A stretch of 64,000 nucleotides of DNA from NCBI GenBank assembly GCA_900471525.1, contig UCEZ01000018.1, positions 10,038-74,037 on the forward strand, written 5' to 3'. The position numbers and the translations under genes are program-made. A model generated the notes under the pieces. The model did no database searches. It saw only the letters and a program-made list of their open reading frames with translations, and was not told the DNA's origin. This document shows positions 38,700 to 47,608 of this stretch, one piece after another; position 1 is the first letter of the stretch; every line of letters begins with the position of its first letter. The stretch is from Hyphomicrobiales bacterium. GTDB taxonomy: Bacteria > Pseudomonadota > Alphaproteobacteria > Rhizobiales > Rhizobiaceae.

Positions 38700-38829
38700 G
38701 CATGCCACTATAGGCATGCGAAGAACGCATGAGGTGGAGTGTCATTTGCTTAAGTCCGCCGGCTTATTTGCGGGGTGATACCGACATCACGAGAGCGCCG
38801 TAGATTCTCGCCAGAGGGGCCCGGTATCA
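38700..38829 (-). promoter_or_regulatory. Structured leader of the DUF475 gene with alternative hairpins
   Basis: Reading toward DUF475: a long-range stem TGATACCG/CGGTATCA (38822-38829 with 38776-38783) encloses a smaller CGAGA/TCTCG hairpin; then CATGCG-TTCTT-CGCATG (38715-38731) and GCATGCC-TATAGT-GGCATGC (38700-38719) share the GCATG segment and cannot form together. Such mutually exclusive stems 60-90 bases before a start codon are the architecture of a switch. It does not match a riboswitch consensus I can recognise. Confidence 0.5.
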
Positions 38830-38848
38830 GGTTTGCTCCGCAGGCGTG

Positions 38849-38880
38849 TTAAAAATGCCCTTCACTGCGGATCGGCATTT
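38849..38880 (-). terminator. Terminator of the molybdoenzyme unit
   Basis: On the minus strand AAATGCC pairs with GGCATTT around a 14-base loop, continuing into TT; it lies 24 bp after the stop of the small winged-helix gene. Confidence 0.55.
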
Positions 38881-38903
38881 ACTTAGCGATCCTTTGGCCA
38901 AGG

Positions 38904-39203
38904 TCAAGGGATGAGGCGGCAAAGCGCCTCGCCTTTTACGGTAAGTTTGAGGTGGGCTCTCTGTGTTCGTGCGTCGCGACGGATGATTTCGATCGGTGCG
39001 TCCGGGCCGGAGAGTAAATTGATCTCGCGCAGAACGAGCGCGTGGGCGATGCCGAACAGCTTGGAAAACATGCGACTGTCGGCGGCGTTTCCTTGGGAAA
39101 CGGCGGCGACGATCCCGGCTGCCAACGGCGAAAGTGCTGTATCCCTGGCTCGGATCATTTCGGTGAGAGTGAAAAAAGCCTCTTCGGAAAATTCATCAGC
39201 CAT
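38904..39203 (-). CDS. Small winged-helix-like protein coupled to the YdeP-type oxidoreductase
   Basis: A 99-residue protein. The C-terminal two-thirds resemble a MarR-type winged helix: a recognition-helix-like segment FGIAHALVLREINLLSG followed by a wing pattern IEIIRRDARTQRAHLKLTVKG. The start overlaps the oxidoreductase stop by one base (TGATG), so it is translationally coupled. It may be a small regulator or an accessory protein of the molybdoenzyme; no named family recognised. Confidence 0.65.
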   Translation of the reverse strand: MADEFSEEAFFTLTEMIRARDTALSPLAAGIVAAVSQGNAADSRMFSKLFGIAHALVLREINLLSGPDAPIEIIRRDARTQRAHLKLTVKGEALCRLIP

Positions 39204-41512
39204 CAGGCCGCGTCTGCCACGGCAGTTTTCGTGCGGAACGACACCAGGATCGATTTCGATGTCGGCGTATCGCTTTCATCCCCGGCGCTCGACAAGGGCA
39301 CCAGCACGTTGAGTTCAGGATAGTAGCCGGCGACGCAGCCGCGCGGAATGTCATAAGGCACGAAGCGGAAGTCGCTGGCGATGCGGGAAACACCGTCGCC
39401 GTGCCTGCCGATCACGTCGGCACGGTCGCCGGCTTCTGCACCGATCTCAGCCAAGTCGGCCGGATTGATGAAGACGACGTTGCGCTCGCCGTAAACACCG
39501 CGATAGCGATCGTCCATGCCGTAGATCGTCGTGTTGTACTGATCGTGCGAGCGGAAGGTTTGCAGTACGAAGACACCATCCTGATCGCGGGCGACCTGAT
39601 GCTCGACGGCGTCCGGAAGCGGGCCTGTCCAGAAGGCGGCGCGGCCGCTCGGTGTTTCCCATTCACGATTGGCGGCGGCATTGCGCAGGTGAAAACCGCG
39701 CGGCTTGCGGACGCGTTCATTGTAGTTTTCGAAACCGGGAATGACGTTGGCGATATGGTTGCGGATTAGGTCGTAGTCATCAGCAAGGGCCGCCCAATCG
39801 ATCTTTGCCGAGCCGACGGTCGCTGCCGCGATGCCGGCGATGATCGCCACCTCCGAGCGCAGTTCCGGCGATGCCGGCTTGTTGATGCCGCCGGAGCCGT
39901 GCACCATGCTCATCGAATCCTCGACGGTGACGATCTGACTGACGCCCTTTGAATTCCGGTCGATCTCGGTGCGACCGAGGCAGGGCAGGATGAAGCTCAC
40001 TTCGCCGGGCATCAGATGCGAGTGATTGAGCTTGGTGGCGATATTGACCGTCAGCTTTTGCGTGGCTAGCGCCTTGGCGATGATCGGGCTGTCTGGCGTG
40101 GCGCGGGCGAAATTGCCGCCAAGGCCGATGAAGGCCTTTGCCGAGCCGTCGAGCATGGCGCCGATGGCGGCAAGCACGTTGTGGCCCTCATGTCGCGGCG
40201 CCTTGAAATCAAATTCCTTTTCCAACGCATCGAGGAAAGCGGCAGGTGCCTTTTCGTTGATCCCGACGGTGCGGTCGCCCTGGACGTTGGAATGGCCGCG
40301 CACTGGGCAGAGGCCGGCGCCGGGCTTGCCGATATTACCGCGCAGCATCATGAAACTGGCGATCTCGCGGATGGTGATGACCGAATGGCGGTGCTGGGTC
40401 ACGCCCATAGCCCAGGTGCAGATCACCCGTTCGGCGCCAAGATAGGTGTCGGCTGCCCGTTCAATCTCCAGGCGCGTCAAGCCCGATTGATCTTCGATCT
40501 CGTCCCAGGTGGTTGCATCGACGGCCGCACGATAGGCTTCGAAGTCCGCGGTATGCTGGCGGAGAAATTCGTGGTCCAGAACGGACGAATTGCCCGCAGC
40601 GAGCGCCGCTTCGTCGGCCGCGAAAACCGCTTTCGCCATGCCGCGCACTGCCGCCATGTCGCCGCCGAGGCGCGGCTGGAAATAGTCGCTAGCGATCTCG
40701 GTGGAACCGCCGCGCAGCATTTCCAGCTTGTCCTGCGGATCGGCGAAGCGTTCCAGGCCGCGTTCGCGCACCGGATTGAATACCGCGATCCTGGCTCCGC
40801 GTTGGGCGGCCCGACGCAGGTCGCCGAGCATGCGTGGATGGTTGGTGCCGGGGTTCTGGCCGATGACGAAGATGGCGTCGGCTTTCTCGAAATCTTCGAG
40901 CAGCACCGTGCCCTTGCCGACGCCGACCGCCTGTTTCATGGCGATGCCGCTTGCCTCGTGGCACATGTTGGAGCAGTCGGGAAAATTATTGGTGCCGTAG
41001 AGCCGGACGAACAGCTGATAGAGGAACGCAGCTTCGTTCGATGCCCTGCCGGAGGTATAGAACTCCGCCCGGTCCGGTGTGTCGAAGCTGTTGAGGATGA
41101 CGCCGATCTCGGCAAATGCCGCGTCCCAGCTGACGCGGACATAGGTGTCGGTTGCGCGATCGTAGCGCATGGGATGGGTGAGCCGGCCCTGTTGCTCCAG
41201 TTCGTAGTCGCTCCAGGCTTGCAGCTCGGAAACGGTGTGAGACGCGAAGAAGTCGGGCGGCGTGCGCTTGTCGGTCGCTTCCCAGGCGACGGCCTTGACG
41301 CCGTTTTCGCAGAATTCAAACGAGGATCCATGCTCCGGGTCACCCCAGGCGCAGCCAGGGCAATCGAAGCCATCGGGCTGGTTGGCCTTCATGAGGGCGC
41401 GGGCACCCGAAAGCGGCGAGCCGCTTTCCAGCAGCCGCTTGCCGCAGCTTTTCAGCGCACCCCAGCCGCCCGCCGCATTGGAGCGCTTGCCGATGAAAAC
41501 AGTTTTGCCCAT
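39203..41512 (-). CDS. FdhF/YdeP-family molybdopterin oxidoreductase
   Basis: A 769-residue bis-MGD molybdoenzyme related to formate dehydrogenases and E. coli YdeP. Near the N-terminus Cys51, Cys54 and Cys68 (DCPGCAWGDP, FEFCENG) may hold an iron-sulphur cluster. Cys184-His185 in NMCHEASG matches the catalytic (Se)Cys-His of FdhF. Cofactor-binding segments AIFVIGQNPGTNHPRML and CTWAMGVTQHRHSV are present. No twin-arginine signal, so cytoplasmic. No FdhD gene is adjacent. Substrate is unknown; YdeP is linked to acid resistance. Confidence 0.87.
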   Translation of the reverse strand: MGKTVFIGKRSNAAGGWGALKSCGKRLLESGSPLSGARALMKANQPDGFDCPGCAWGDPEHGSSFEFCENGVKAVAWEATDKRTPPDFFASHTVSELQAWSDYELEQQGRLTHPMRYDRATDTYVRVSWDAAFAEIGVILNSFDTPDRAEFYTSGRASNEAAFLYQLFVRLYGTNNFPDCSNMCHEASGIAMKQAVGVGKGTVLLEDFEKADAIFVIGQNPGTNHPRMLGDLRRAAQRGARIAVFNPVRERGLERFADPQDKLEMLRGGSTEIASDYFQPRLGGDMAAVRGMAKAVFAADEAALAAGNSSVLDHEFLRQHTADFEAYRAAVDATTWDEIEDQSGLTRLEIERAADTYLGAERVICTWAMGVTQHRHSVITIREIASFMMLRGNIGKPGAGLCPVRGHSNVQGDRTVGINEKAPAAFLDALEKEFDFKAPRHEGHNVLAAIGAMLDGSAKAFIGLGGNFARATPDSPIIAKALATQKLTVNIATKLNHSHLMPGEVSFILPCLGRTEIDRNSKGVSQIVTVEDSMSMVHGSGGINKPASPELRSEVAIIAGIAAATVGSAKIDWAALADDYDLIRNHIANVIPGFENYNERVRKPRGFHLRNAAANREWETPSGRAAFWTGPLPDAVEHQVARDQDGVFVLQTFRSHDQYNTTIYGMDDRYRGVYGERNVVFINPADLAEIGAEAGDRADVIGRHGDGVSRIASDFRFVPYDIPRGCVAGYYPELNVLVPLSSAGDESDTPTSKSILVSFRTKTAVADAA

Positions 41513-41782
41513 GAACGTACAAATCCCCGGCTACCGGTCGATAGAAGAAACCGTCGTGAAAATACGATTTACGAAGGCTTCTGATGGAATTTCTCCATTC
41601 ATTCAAGGGCCTCTGTCGCATGCAGCGATAGAAGATTCCTATTAATGGGCAGGCCAATAGAACATTCGAGAAATACGGCACTTGCTGGCATTCCAATTGT
41701 TGATGGACCCATGCCTTTTCGCGACTGGATCGCCCGGCCAGAATGTGCGACTGGCACGCATTCCCCTGCCGGAACCATTGTC

Positions 41783-42697
41783 ATGACTGCCCAAACAGCG
41801 CCCATCACCTATACATCGAACGCCGCCCGCAATGGCGTGCTGATCATGTTGCTTGGCATGCTGATGTTTTCGCTGAACGACGTCATGGGCAAATGGCTGG
41901 TGTCTACCTATTCCGTCAGCCAGCTGATGACGATCCGCAGCGTCGCCGCGCTGATCGTGCTGACGCCGTTTTTCATCAAGCGCGGCTGGCGCAGCCTGGC
42001 CCAGGTCGATCGGCCCTGGCTGCACGCCCTGCGATCCCTGCTCTTCGCCGTCGATGCGTCCGCCTTTTATTTCGCGGTCGCATACATGCCTCTCGCCGAC
42101 ACGATGACCTATTGGCTGGCGGCGCCGATCTATGTAGCCGCCGCTTCGCCGTTCCTGTTGGGCGAGAAAGTTGGCTGGCGGCGGTGGACAGCGATCCTCA
42201 TCGGCTTTGCCGGGGTGATCATCGCGCTTGAACCATCATCCAAGAGCTTTTCCCTGCCGGCGTTGATTGCGCTGGTCGGCAGTGCCGCTTTCGCCTTTGC
42301 GCTTCTTCTCGGACGGACGCTGCGCTCGACGCCGGATACGACGCTGATTTTCTGGCAGCTAAGCGGCGCGCTGATCTTTTCGCTGGTCGGCGTCGGCGCC
42401 AATCCGAGCGGCTGGGCACCGATGGACATGCGGGCAGTGCTCTGCCTCAGCCTGCTCGGGATCGTCGCCATGCTTGCTCATATTCTCGTCAGCCGTTCTC
42501 TCAAGCTGGCGGATGCGGCCACCGTCGTGCCGCTGCAATATACGCTGCTATTCTGGGCGGTGGTGTTCGGCTGGATCTTCTTCGGCGACACGCCGCGCTG
42601 GACGGTGATCCTCGGCGCCGCGTTGATCGTCGCCTCCGGCCTGTTCATCTTCTTCCGTGAGCAGCAGTTGAAGCGGCGGGGCGCGATCACGCCATAG
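41783..42697 (+). CDS. EamA/DMT-family membrane transporter
   Basis: A 304-residue drug/metabolite transporter with about ten membrane helices in two EamA repeats (NGVLIMLLGMLMFSLNDVMG opens the first; FAFALLLGRTLRSTPDTTL the second). The start ATG follows GGAACCATTGTC; a 46-codon upstream extension was rejected as non-membrane. Divergent from the YdeP-type gene and convergent with the SMP-30 gene by 2 bp. Substrate unknown. Confidence 0.85.
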   Translation: MTAQTAPITYTSNAARNGVLIMLLGMLMFSLNDVMGKWLVSTYSVSQLMTIRSVAALIVLTPFFIKRGWRSLAQVDRPWLHALRSLLFAVDASAFYFAVAYMPLADTMTYWLAAPIYVAAASPFLLGEKVGWRRWTAILIGFAGVIIALEPSSKSFSLPALIALVGSAAFAFALLLGRTLRSTPDTTLIFWQLSGALIFSLVGVGANPSGWAPMDMRAVLCLSLLGIVAMLAHILVSRSLKLADAATVVPLQYTLLFWAVVFGWIFFGDTPRWTVILGAALIVASGLFIFFREQQLKRRGAITP

Positions 42698-42699
42698 CC

Positions 42700-43611
42700 T
42701 TACGGCCGCTGCACGCCCGTTGCCGTCACGTAGATCGAATAGAGCGATTGCGTCGCGGTGATGAACAGCCGGTTGCGTCGCGGGCCGCCGAAGGTAAGGT
42801 TTGAGACGCCCTGCGGAATACGGATCTTGCCGAGCAGGGTTCCGTCCGGAGCAAAACAATGCACCGCATGGCCGCCGCTGGTCCAGAGATTGCCGTTCGT
42901 ATCGAGGCGAAATCCATCCGGGCGACCCTCGTCGAGACGGCAGAAGACGCCGGGATTGCTCAGACGCGCACCGTCCACATCATAGACGCGGATATGGGCG
43001 GGCGCCGTGTCGTCAGGGTTGGTGCCGCTGTCGGCGACGTAGAGTTTCGTTTCGTCGGGTGAGAAAGCAAGGCCGTTCGGCTGCAGGAAATCGCTGGCGA
43101 CGGCCGTCAGTTCCCCCGTCGTCGGATCAAGCCGGTAGATGCTGCGCTCGGCCTGTTCAGGCACCGATTTGTAGCCTTCGTAGTCGGAAAGGATGCCGTA
43201 GGTCGGATCGCTGAACCAAATACTGCCGTCCGAGCGGACGACGACGTCATTGGGCGAATTCAGCCGTTTTCCTTGGTAGCTGTCGGCAAGCACCGTGATC
43301 GAACCGTCGGGCTCTGTCCGGGTGACGCGACGGGTGCCGTGCTCGCAGGAAATCAGCCGCCCCTGCCAGTCGCGCGTATGGCCGTTGGCGAAGTTCGAGG
43401 GAGTGCGATAGACCGAGACGCTGCCGTCGGGCACCCAACGCATTATCCGCTGGTTGGGAATGTCGCTCCACAAAAGCTGCTGCGCGTCATCGAACCAGAC
43501 CGGCCCTTCGGCCCAGCGGCAGCCTGAATACAGTTCTTCAAGGACGGCGCTGCCGGCGATCAGCGAGCGGAAGCGGGGATCATGGATTTCATAAAGCGAT
43601 GAGCCGGTCAT
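42700..43611 (-). CDS. SMP-30/gluconolactonase-family lactonase
   Basis: A 303-residue six-bladed beta-propeller hydrolase of the SMP-30 group, opening sugar lactones with one divalent metal. Metal ligands are visible as Glu in WAEGPVWFDD, Asn in LNSPNDVVVRSDGSIWFSDP and Asp in LYVADSGTNPDD. CCGGAGCGCGATC precedes the ATG; a 54-codon upstream extension was rejected. Not part of a recognisable sugar operon. Confidence 0.85.
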   Translation of the reverse strand: MTGSSLYEIHDPRFRSLIAGSAVLEELYSGCRWAEGPVWFDDAQQLLWSDIPNQRIMRWVPDGSVSVYRTPSNFANGHTRDWQGRLISCEHGTRRVTRTEPDGSITVLADSYQGKRLNSPNDVVVRSDGSIWFSDPTYGILSDYEGYKSVPEQAERSIYRLDPTTGELTAVASDFLQPNGLAFSPDETKLYVADSGTNPDDTAPAHIRVYDVDGARLSNPGVFCRLDEGRPDGFRLDTNGNLWTSGGHAVHCFAPDGTLLGKIRIPQGVSNLTFGGPRRNRLFITATQSLYSIYVTATGVQRP

Positions 43612-43737
43612 GATCGCGCTCCGGTATGTGTTGCGTGCTCGGCGCTGCGCGTCCGGCTTTCGGGGGAGACTATCGTATAAATTTCGGAACCGAAATTGGT
43701 TGGTGGAGAAAATCGAGATTTGGCGGTGTGCGGTTCC

Positions 43738-43783
43738 ACCCCCCTCTGTCACTTCGTGACATCTCCCCCTCAAGGGGGGAGAT
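43738..43783 (+). repeat. 46-bp palindromic intergenic element, copy 1
   Basis: Begins ACCCCCCTCTGTC and ends AAGGGGGGAGAT. Contains two hairpins: GTCAC-TTC-GTGAC and ATCTCCCCCT/AGGGGGGAGAT. Matches copy 2 (43835-43880, opposite strand) at 43 of 46 positions. Resembles the mosaic palindromic elements scattered between genes in rhizobia; the name cannot be confirmed from sequence alone. Confidence 0.8.
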
Positions 43784-43834
43784 CATTCTTTTCCCGCTGT
43801 CGTTGCCGATTTCATAGTACAGCGCTTGCGGTCA

Positions 43835-43880
43835 ATCTCCCCCCTTGAGGGGGAGATGTCCCGGAGGGACAGAGGGGGGT
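43835..43880 (-). repeat. 46-bp palindromic intergenic element, copy 2 (inverted)
   Basis: Inverted copy 51 bp from copy 1. Its small hairpin reads GTCCC-TCC-GGGAC, so the only differences are one loop base and one compensatory A-T to C-G pair exchange in the stem. It lies 21 bp beyond the stop of the Opp ATPase gene. Confidence 0.8.
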
Positions 43881-43901
43881 ATCCCGGAAACAGTCTATCC
43901 G

Positions 43902-45503
43902 TCACGCCGTAAACGCCGCGTTCATCAGCGTCTGGGTGTAGCTTTCACGCGGGGCCTCGAAGATCGCATCGGTATCGCCCTCCTCGACGATCTTGCCGTT
44001 CTTCATGACAACCACATAATCCGACATCGCCTTGATCACCGAGAGATCGTGGCTGATGAAGATGTAGGACAGCCCGTGCGTCTTCTGCAGATCGCGCAGG
44101 AGGTCGATGACCTGGCCCTGCACCGAGCGGTCGAGCGCCGAGGTCGGTTCGTCGAGGATGACGACCTTGGGTTTGAGGATGATGGCGCGGGCAATGGCGA
44201 TGCGCTGCCGCTGGCCGCCGGAGAATTCGTGCGGATAGCGGTTGCGGGCCGCCGGGTCGAGGCGGACTTCCTTGAGGGCTTCGATAGCCCGCTTGTCGCG
44301 TTCGGCACGGCTCAACTGCGGCTCATGGACATAGAGCCCCTCGGTGATGATCTCGCCGACCGTCTGGCGCGGCGACAGCGATCCGTAGGGGTCCTGGAAG
44401 ACGAGCTGCAACTGCCGGCGCAGCGGACGCATGGCGGAGCGGCCGAAGTCGGAGATATTGGTTGCGCCAAACTGATAGCGGCCACTGCTCGGCACCAGCC
44501 GCAGAAGCGCGCGCCCGAGCGTCGATTTTCCGGAGCCCGATTCGCCGACGATACCGATGGTCTGGCCTTCCCTCAGCCGGATGCTGACACCGTCGACGGC
44601 GCGGAAGACGCCGGCGGAACTACCGAACAGGCCGCCGCCGGTGGCATAGTCGACCGCGACGTTCGTGCCTTCCAGCATGATCGGTGCGGTGTTGGCGGGG
44701 GCGGCCTTGCGACCATGCGGTTCGGCGGCCAGCAGCATCTTGGTATAGTCGGCCTGCGGGCGCTCGAAGATATCGGCCGTCGTTCCCGTCTCGACCACCT
44801 CGCCACGGCGCATGACGGCGACGCGGCTCGCAAAATGGCGAACGATACCGAGATCGTGGGTGATGAGCACGACCGCCATGCCGAACTTGGCCTGCAGCGA
44901 GTTAAGCAGATCGAGGATCTGTGCCTGGATGGTGACGTCAAGCGCCGTCGTCGGTTCGTCGGCGATCAGGATGTCGGGATCGTTGGCGAGCGCCATGGCG
45001 ATCATCACGCGCTGGCGCTGGCCGCCGGACATCTCGTGTGGGTAGCTGTCGATCCGTCGCGCGGGATCGGGAATGCCGACCAGTTCCAGGAGTTCCAGCA
45101 CGCGGGCGCGGGCCTGTTTGAACGTGCCGCCACGGTGATGGACGATCGGCTCGGCGATCTGCCGGCCGATCGTGTAGAGCGGATCGAGCGAAGTCATCGG
45201 CTCCTGGAAGATCATGGTGATCTTGGCGCCGCGCACATTGTTCAGGGCTTTGAGTGGCAGACCGACCAGTTCCTGGCCGCGATATTTCGCCGAGCCCGTG
45301 ACCCGGCCATTGCCGGCGAGCAGGCCCATGATGCCCATCATGGTCTGGCTCTTGCCGGAGCCGGATTCGCCCACCACGGCCAGCGTTTCGCCGGCCTTGA
45401 TGTCGAGATCGATGCCCTTGACCGCTTCCACGTCTCCGTCGGGCGTCGTGAAGGTGACCTTGAGGTTTCGGACGGCGAGGATTGTTTCCCGTGAATCATT
45501 CAT
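43902..45503 (-). CDS. Dual-domain Opp/Dpp-type ABC transporter ATPase
   Basis: A 533-residue fusion of two ATPase domains. Walker A motifs [11 protein letters not shown] and [11 protein letters not shown], signatures [14 protein letters not shown] and [14 protein letters not shown], and Walker B regions [13 protein letters not shown] and [13 protein letters not shown] are intact. The ATG at 45503 is 1 bp after the permease stop; a longer frame into that gene was rejected. Last gene of a four-gene leftward operon. Only moderately similar to the agpD copy. Confidence 0.9.
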   Translation of the reverse strand: MNDSRETILAVRNLKVTFTTPDGDVEAVKGIDLDIKAGETLAVVGESGSGKSQTMMGIMGLLAGNGRVTGSAKYRGQELVGLPLKALNNVRGAKITMIFQEPMTSLDPLYTIGRQIAEPIVHHRGGTFKQARARVLELLELVGIPDPARRIDSYPHEMSGGQRQRVMIAMALANDPDILIADEPTTALDVTIQAQILDLLNSLQAKFGMAVVLITHDLGIVRHFASRVAVMRRGEVVETGTTADIFERPQADYTKMLLAAEPHGRKAAPANTAPIMLEGTNVAVDYATGGGLFGSSAGVFRAVDGVSIRLREGQTIGIVGESGSGKSTLGRALLRLVPSSGRYQFGATNISDFGRSAMRPLRRQLQLVFQDPYGSLSPRQTVGEIITEGLYVHEPQLSRAERDKRAIEALKEVRLDPAARNRYPHEFSGGQRQRIAIARAIILKPKVVILDEPTSALDRSVQGQVIDLLRDLQKTHGLSYIFISHDLSVIKAMSDYVVVMKNGKIVEEGDTDAIFEAPRESYTQTLMNAAFTA

Positions 45504-45504
45504 G

Positions 45505-46632
45505 TCAGCGGTCCTTCGGGTCGAGCGCATCGCGCAGGCCGTCGCCGGCAAAGTTCAGCGAGAAGAGGGTGAGGACGAAGAAGATCGCCGGGAAGATCAG
45601 AAGCCACGGCGCCGACTGGATGTTGTTGGCACCTTCGGCGATCAGCGCGCCCCAGCTCGTCAGCGGCGCCTGTACACCGAGGCCGAGGAAGGACAAGAAG
45701 CTTTCCAGCAGGATGACCTTCGGCACGACGACGGTGACGAAGACCACGACCGGCCCGATGGTGTTCGGGATGATGTGGCGGCGGATGATCTGCCAGTCCG
45801 TCAGCCCAAGCGCCTGCGCGGCGCCAATGAACTCGCGCCGTTTCAGGGCCAGCGTCTGGCCGCGCACGATGCGGGCCATGTCCAGCCATTCCACCGCGCC
45901 GATGACGAGGAAGATCAGGATGAACGAGCGGCCGAAGAAGACGACGAGGACGACGACGAGGAAGACGAAGGGAAGCGAATAGAGGATTTCGACGAAACGC
46001 ATCATGACGTTGTCGATGCGGCCGCCGATATAGCCGGAGGTCGCGCCATAAAGAACGCCGATACTGAGTGAAACGAGGCTGGCCAACAGGCCAACGGCGA
46101 TCGAGATCTGCCCGCCAAGCATGACGCGCGCCATCAGGTCGCGACCGTTGGAATCGGTGCCGAACAGGAAATATTCCCGCGAGACGCTGCCGGTGAGCTT
46201 CAGAGTCTTGCCGTCGTTTTCGGTCGCGACAACCTGCGTGCTGTCGAATTCGTTGGCGCGGTCGAAATAGCGGGTGGCGCGCGGATCGATCGGCGTGTCG
46301 GATGTCACTGTGGCCGTGAAGGTTTGGCCTTCGACGGCAAACTCCTTCAGGTCGACACGTGCTCGTCCGGCAACACCTTCCATCACGCCCTGAAGGCTCG
46401 ATGCGTCGGGCCGTGGTTCGAAACTCGGTGGGATCGAGACGTAGGAGGGGAAGACCTGGTCGTAGGTGTGGCTGATGAAATAGGGGCCGAGGAACGAGAA
46501 GAGCGCGATCAGCGCCAGCATGACGCAGCCGGCCATGGCGGCGCGGTTGCGGCGAAAGCGCATGGTGGCGAGCTGGAACAGGCTTCGGCTTGCCGTTTCC
46601 GGCGGTAGCGGGGCGGTGACGATATCAGTCAT
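45505..46632 (-). CDS. ABC transporter permease, OppC/DppC type
   Basis: A 375-residue permease: first membrane helix AGCVMLALIALFSFLGPYFI, a long periplasmic segment (residues about 60-170), then the transport domain with EAA loop ALKRREFIGAAQALGLTDWQ and the family C-terminus GDGLRDALDPKDR. Overlaps the upstream permease gene by 8 bp. Confidence 0.9.
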   Translation of the reverse strand: MTDIVTAPLPPETASRSLFQLATMRFRRNRAAMAGCVMLALIALFSFLGPYFISHTYDQVFPSYVSIPPSFEPRPDASSLQGVMEGVAGRARVDLKEFAVEGQTFTATVTSDTPIDPRATRYFDRANEFDSTQVVATENDGKTLKLTGSVSREYFLFGTDSNGRDLMARVMLGGQISIAVGLLASLVSLSIGVLYGATSGYIGGRIDNVMMRFVEILYSLPFVFLVVVLVVFFGRSFILIFLVIGAVEWLDMARIVRGQTLALKRREFIGAAQALGLTDWQIIRRHIIPNTIGPVVVFVTVVVPKVILLESFLSFLGLGVQAPLTSWGALIAEGANNIQSAPWLLIFPAIFFVLTLFSLNFAGDGLRDALDPKDR

Positions 46633-47548
46633 GGCGAACCCTCGGGTCGAGAAGGCCGTAGAGAATGTCGACCAGAAGATTGAAGACGATAACGAAAATG
46701 GCGATCAGCACCACGGTTCCCATGACCAGCGTGTAGTCGCGGTTGATCGCGCCGAGCACGAAATAGCGGCCGACGCCGGGAATGGTGAAGATCGTCTCGA
46801 CGACGGCCGAGCCGGTAAGCAGAGCTGCCGCGGCAGGTGCCAGATAGGAAACGACCGGCAGCATGGCGGCGCGCATCGCATGGGTGACGACGACCGTGCG
46901 GGCTGGAAGGCCGTAGGCGCGCGCCGTGCGGATATGGTCGGTGTGCAGCGCCTCGATCATCGAGCCGCGCGTCAGCCGGGCAAAGACCGCGAGCTGCGGC
47001 AAAGCGAGCGCGATCATCGGCAGGATGAGGAAACGGAGGGAGCCGTCGCCCCAGCTGCCGGCGGGAAGCCAGGCAAGCGTGATCGCGAAAATCAGGGTCA
47101 GCACCGGGCCTACGACGAAATTGGGCACGGTGACGCCGACGGTCGAGACCGACATGATCAGGAAATCGAGGACGCTGTTTTGCCGAAGAGCTGCGATGGT
47201 GCCGGCCAGCACGCCACCGACCAGAGCCAGAAGCAGCGCATAGAAACCGAGTTCCATCGAATAGGGTAGGCCCTTGCCGATCAGTTCGGCGACGGTGTTG
47301 TCCTTGTAGATGTAGCTCGGACCGAAATCGCCGGTCACTGCATTGCTGATGTAGGCGAGGTACTGGTTCCAGAGCGGCTGATCCAGATGATAAGTCGCCA
47401 TCAGGTTGGCCATGGTCTGCGGCGGCAGCGGACGCTCGAGATTGAAGGGACCGCCAGGGGCGAACCGCATCAGGAAGAAGGAAATCGTGACGACGATGAA
47501 CAGCGTCGGCACGGCGCTCGCAAGGCGGCGCAGGACAAAGGAGATCAT
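46625..47548 (-). CDS. ABC transporter permease, OppB/DppB type
   Basis: A 307-residue permease starting MISFVLRRLASAVPTLFIVV, with the family features RFAPGGPFNLERPLPP, EAA-loop TARAYGLPARTVVVTHAMRA and the ending DILYGLLDPRVRHD. It pairs with the OppC-type subunit. A strong hairpin (47568-47600) separates it from the binding-protein gene upstream. Confidence 0.91.
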   Translation of the reverse strand: MISFVLRRLASAVPTLFIVVTISFFLMRFAPGGPFNLERPLPPQTMANLMATYHLDQPLWNQYLAYISNAVTGDFGPSYIYKDNTVAELIGKGLPYSMELGFYALLLALVGGVLAGTIAALRQNSVLDFLIMSVSTVGVTVPNFVVGPVLTLIFAITLAWLPAGSWGDGSLRFLILPMIALALPQLAVFARLTRGSMIEALHTDHIRTARAYGLPARTVVVTHAMRAAMLPVVSYLAPAAAALLTGSAVVETIFTIPGVGRYFVLGAINRDYTLVMGTVVLIAIFVIVFNLLVDILYGLLDPRVRHD

Positions 47549-47567
47549 GGTTTTTACTCTCTGACCG

Positions 47568-47600
47568 TGACGCGCGGCAGCAACGGGCCGCCGCGCGTCA
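47568..47600 (-). promoter_or_regulatory. Perfect 11-bp hairpin between binding protein and permease
   Basis: TGACGCGCGGC and GCCGCGCGTCA pair perfectly around an 11-base loop in the 60-bp gap. No U-tract. Same placement as the hairpins after agpA and phnD. Confidence 0.6.
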
Positions 47601-47608
47601 AAGAGCCG

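Noticed and set aside
38700-38829. yybP-ykoY (Mn2+) riboswitch before DUF475
   Set aside because: The conserved core of that class could not be placed; kept only as an unnamed structured leader.
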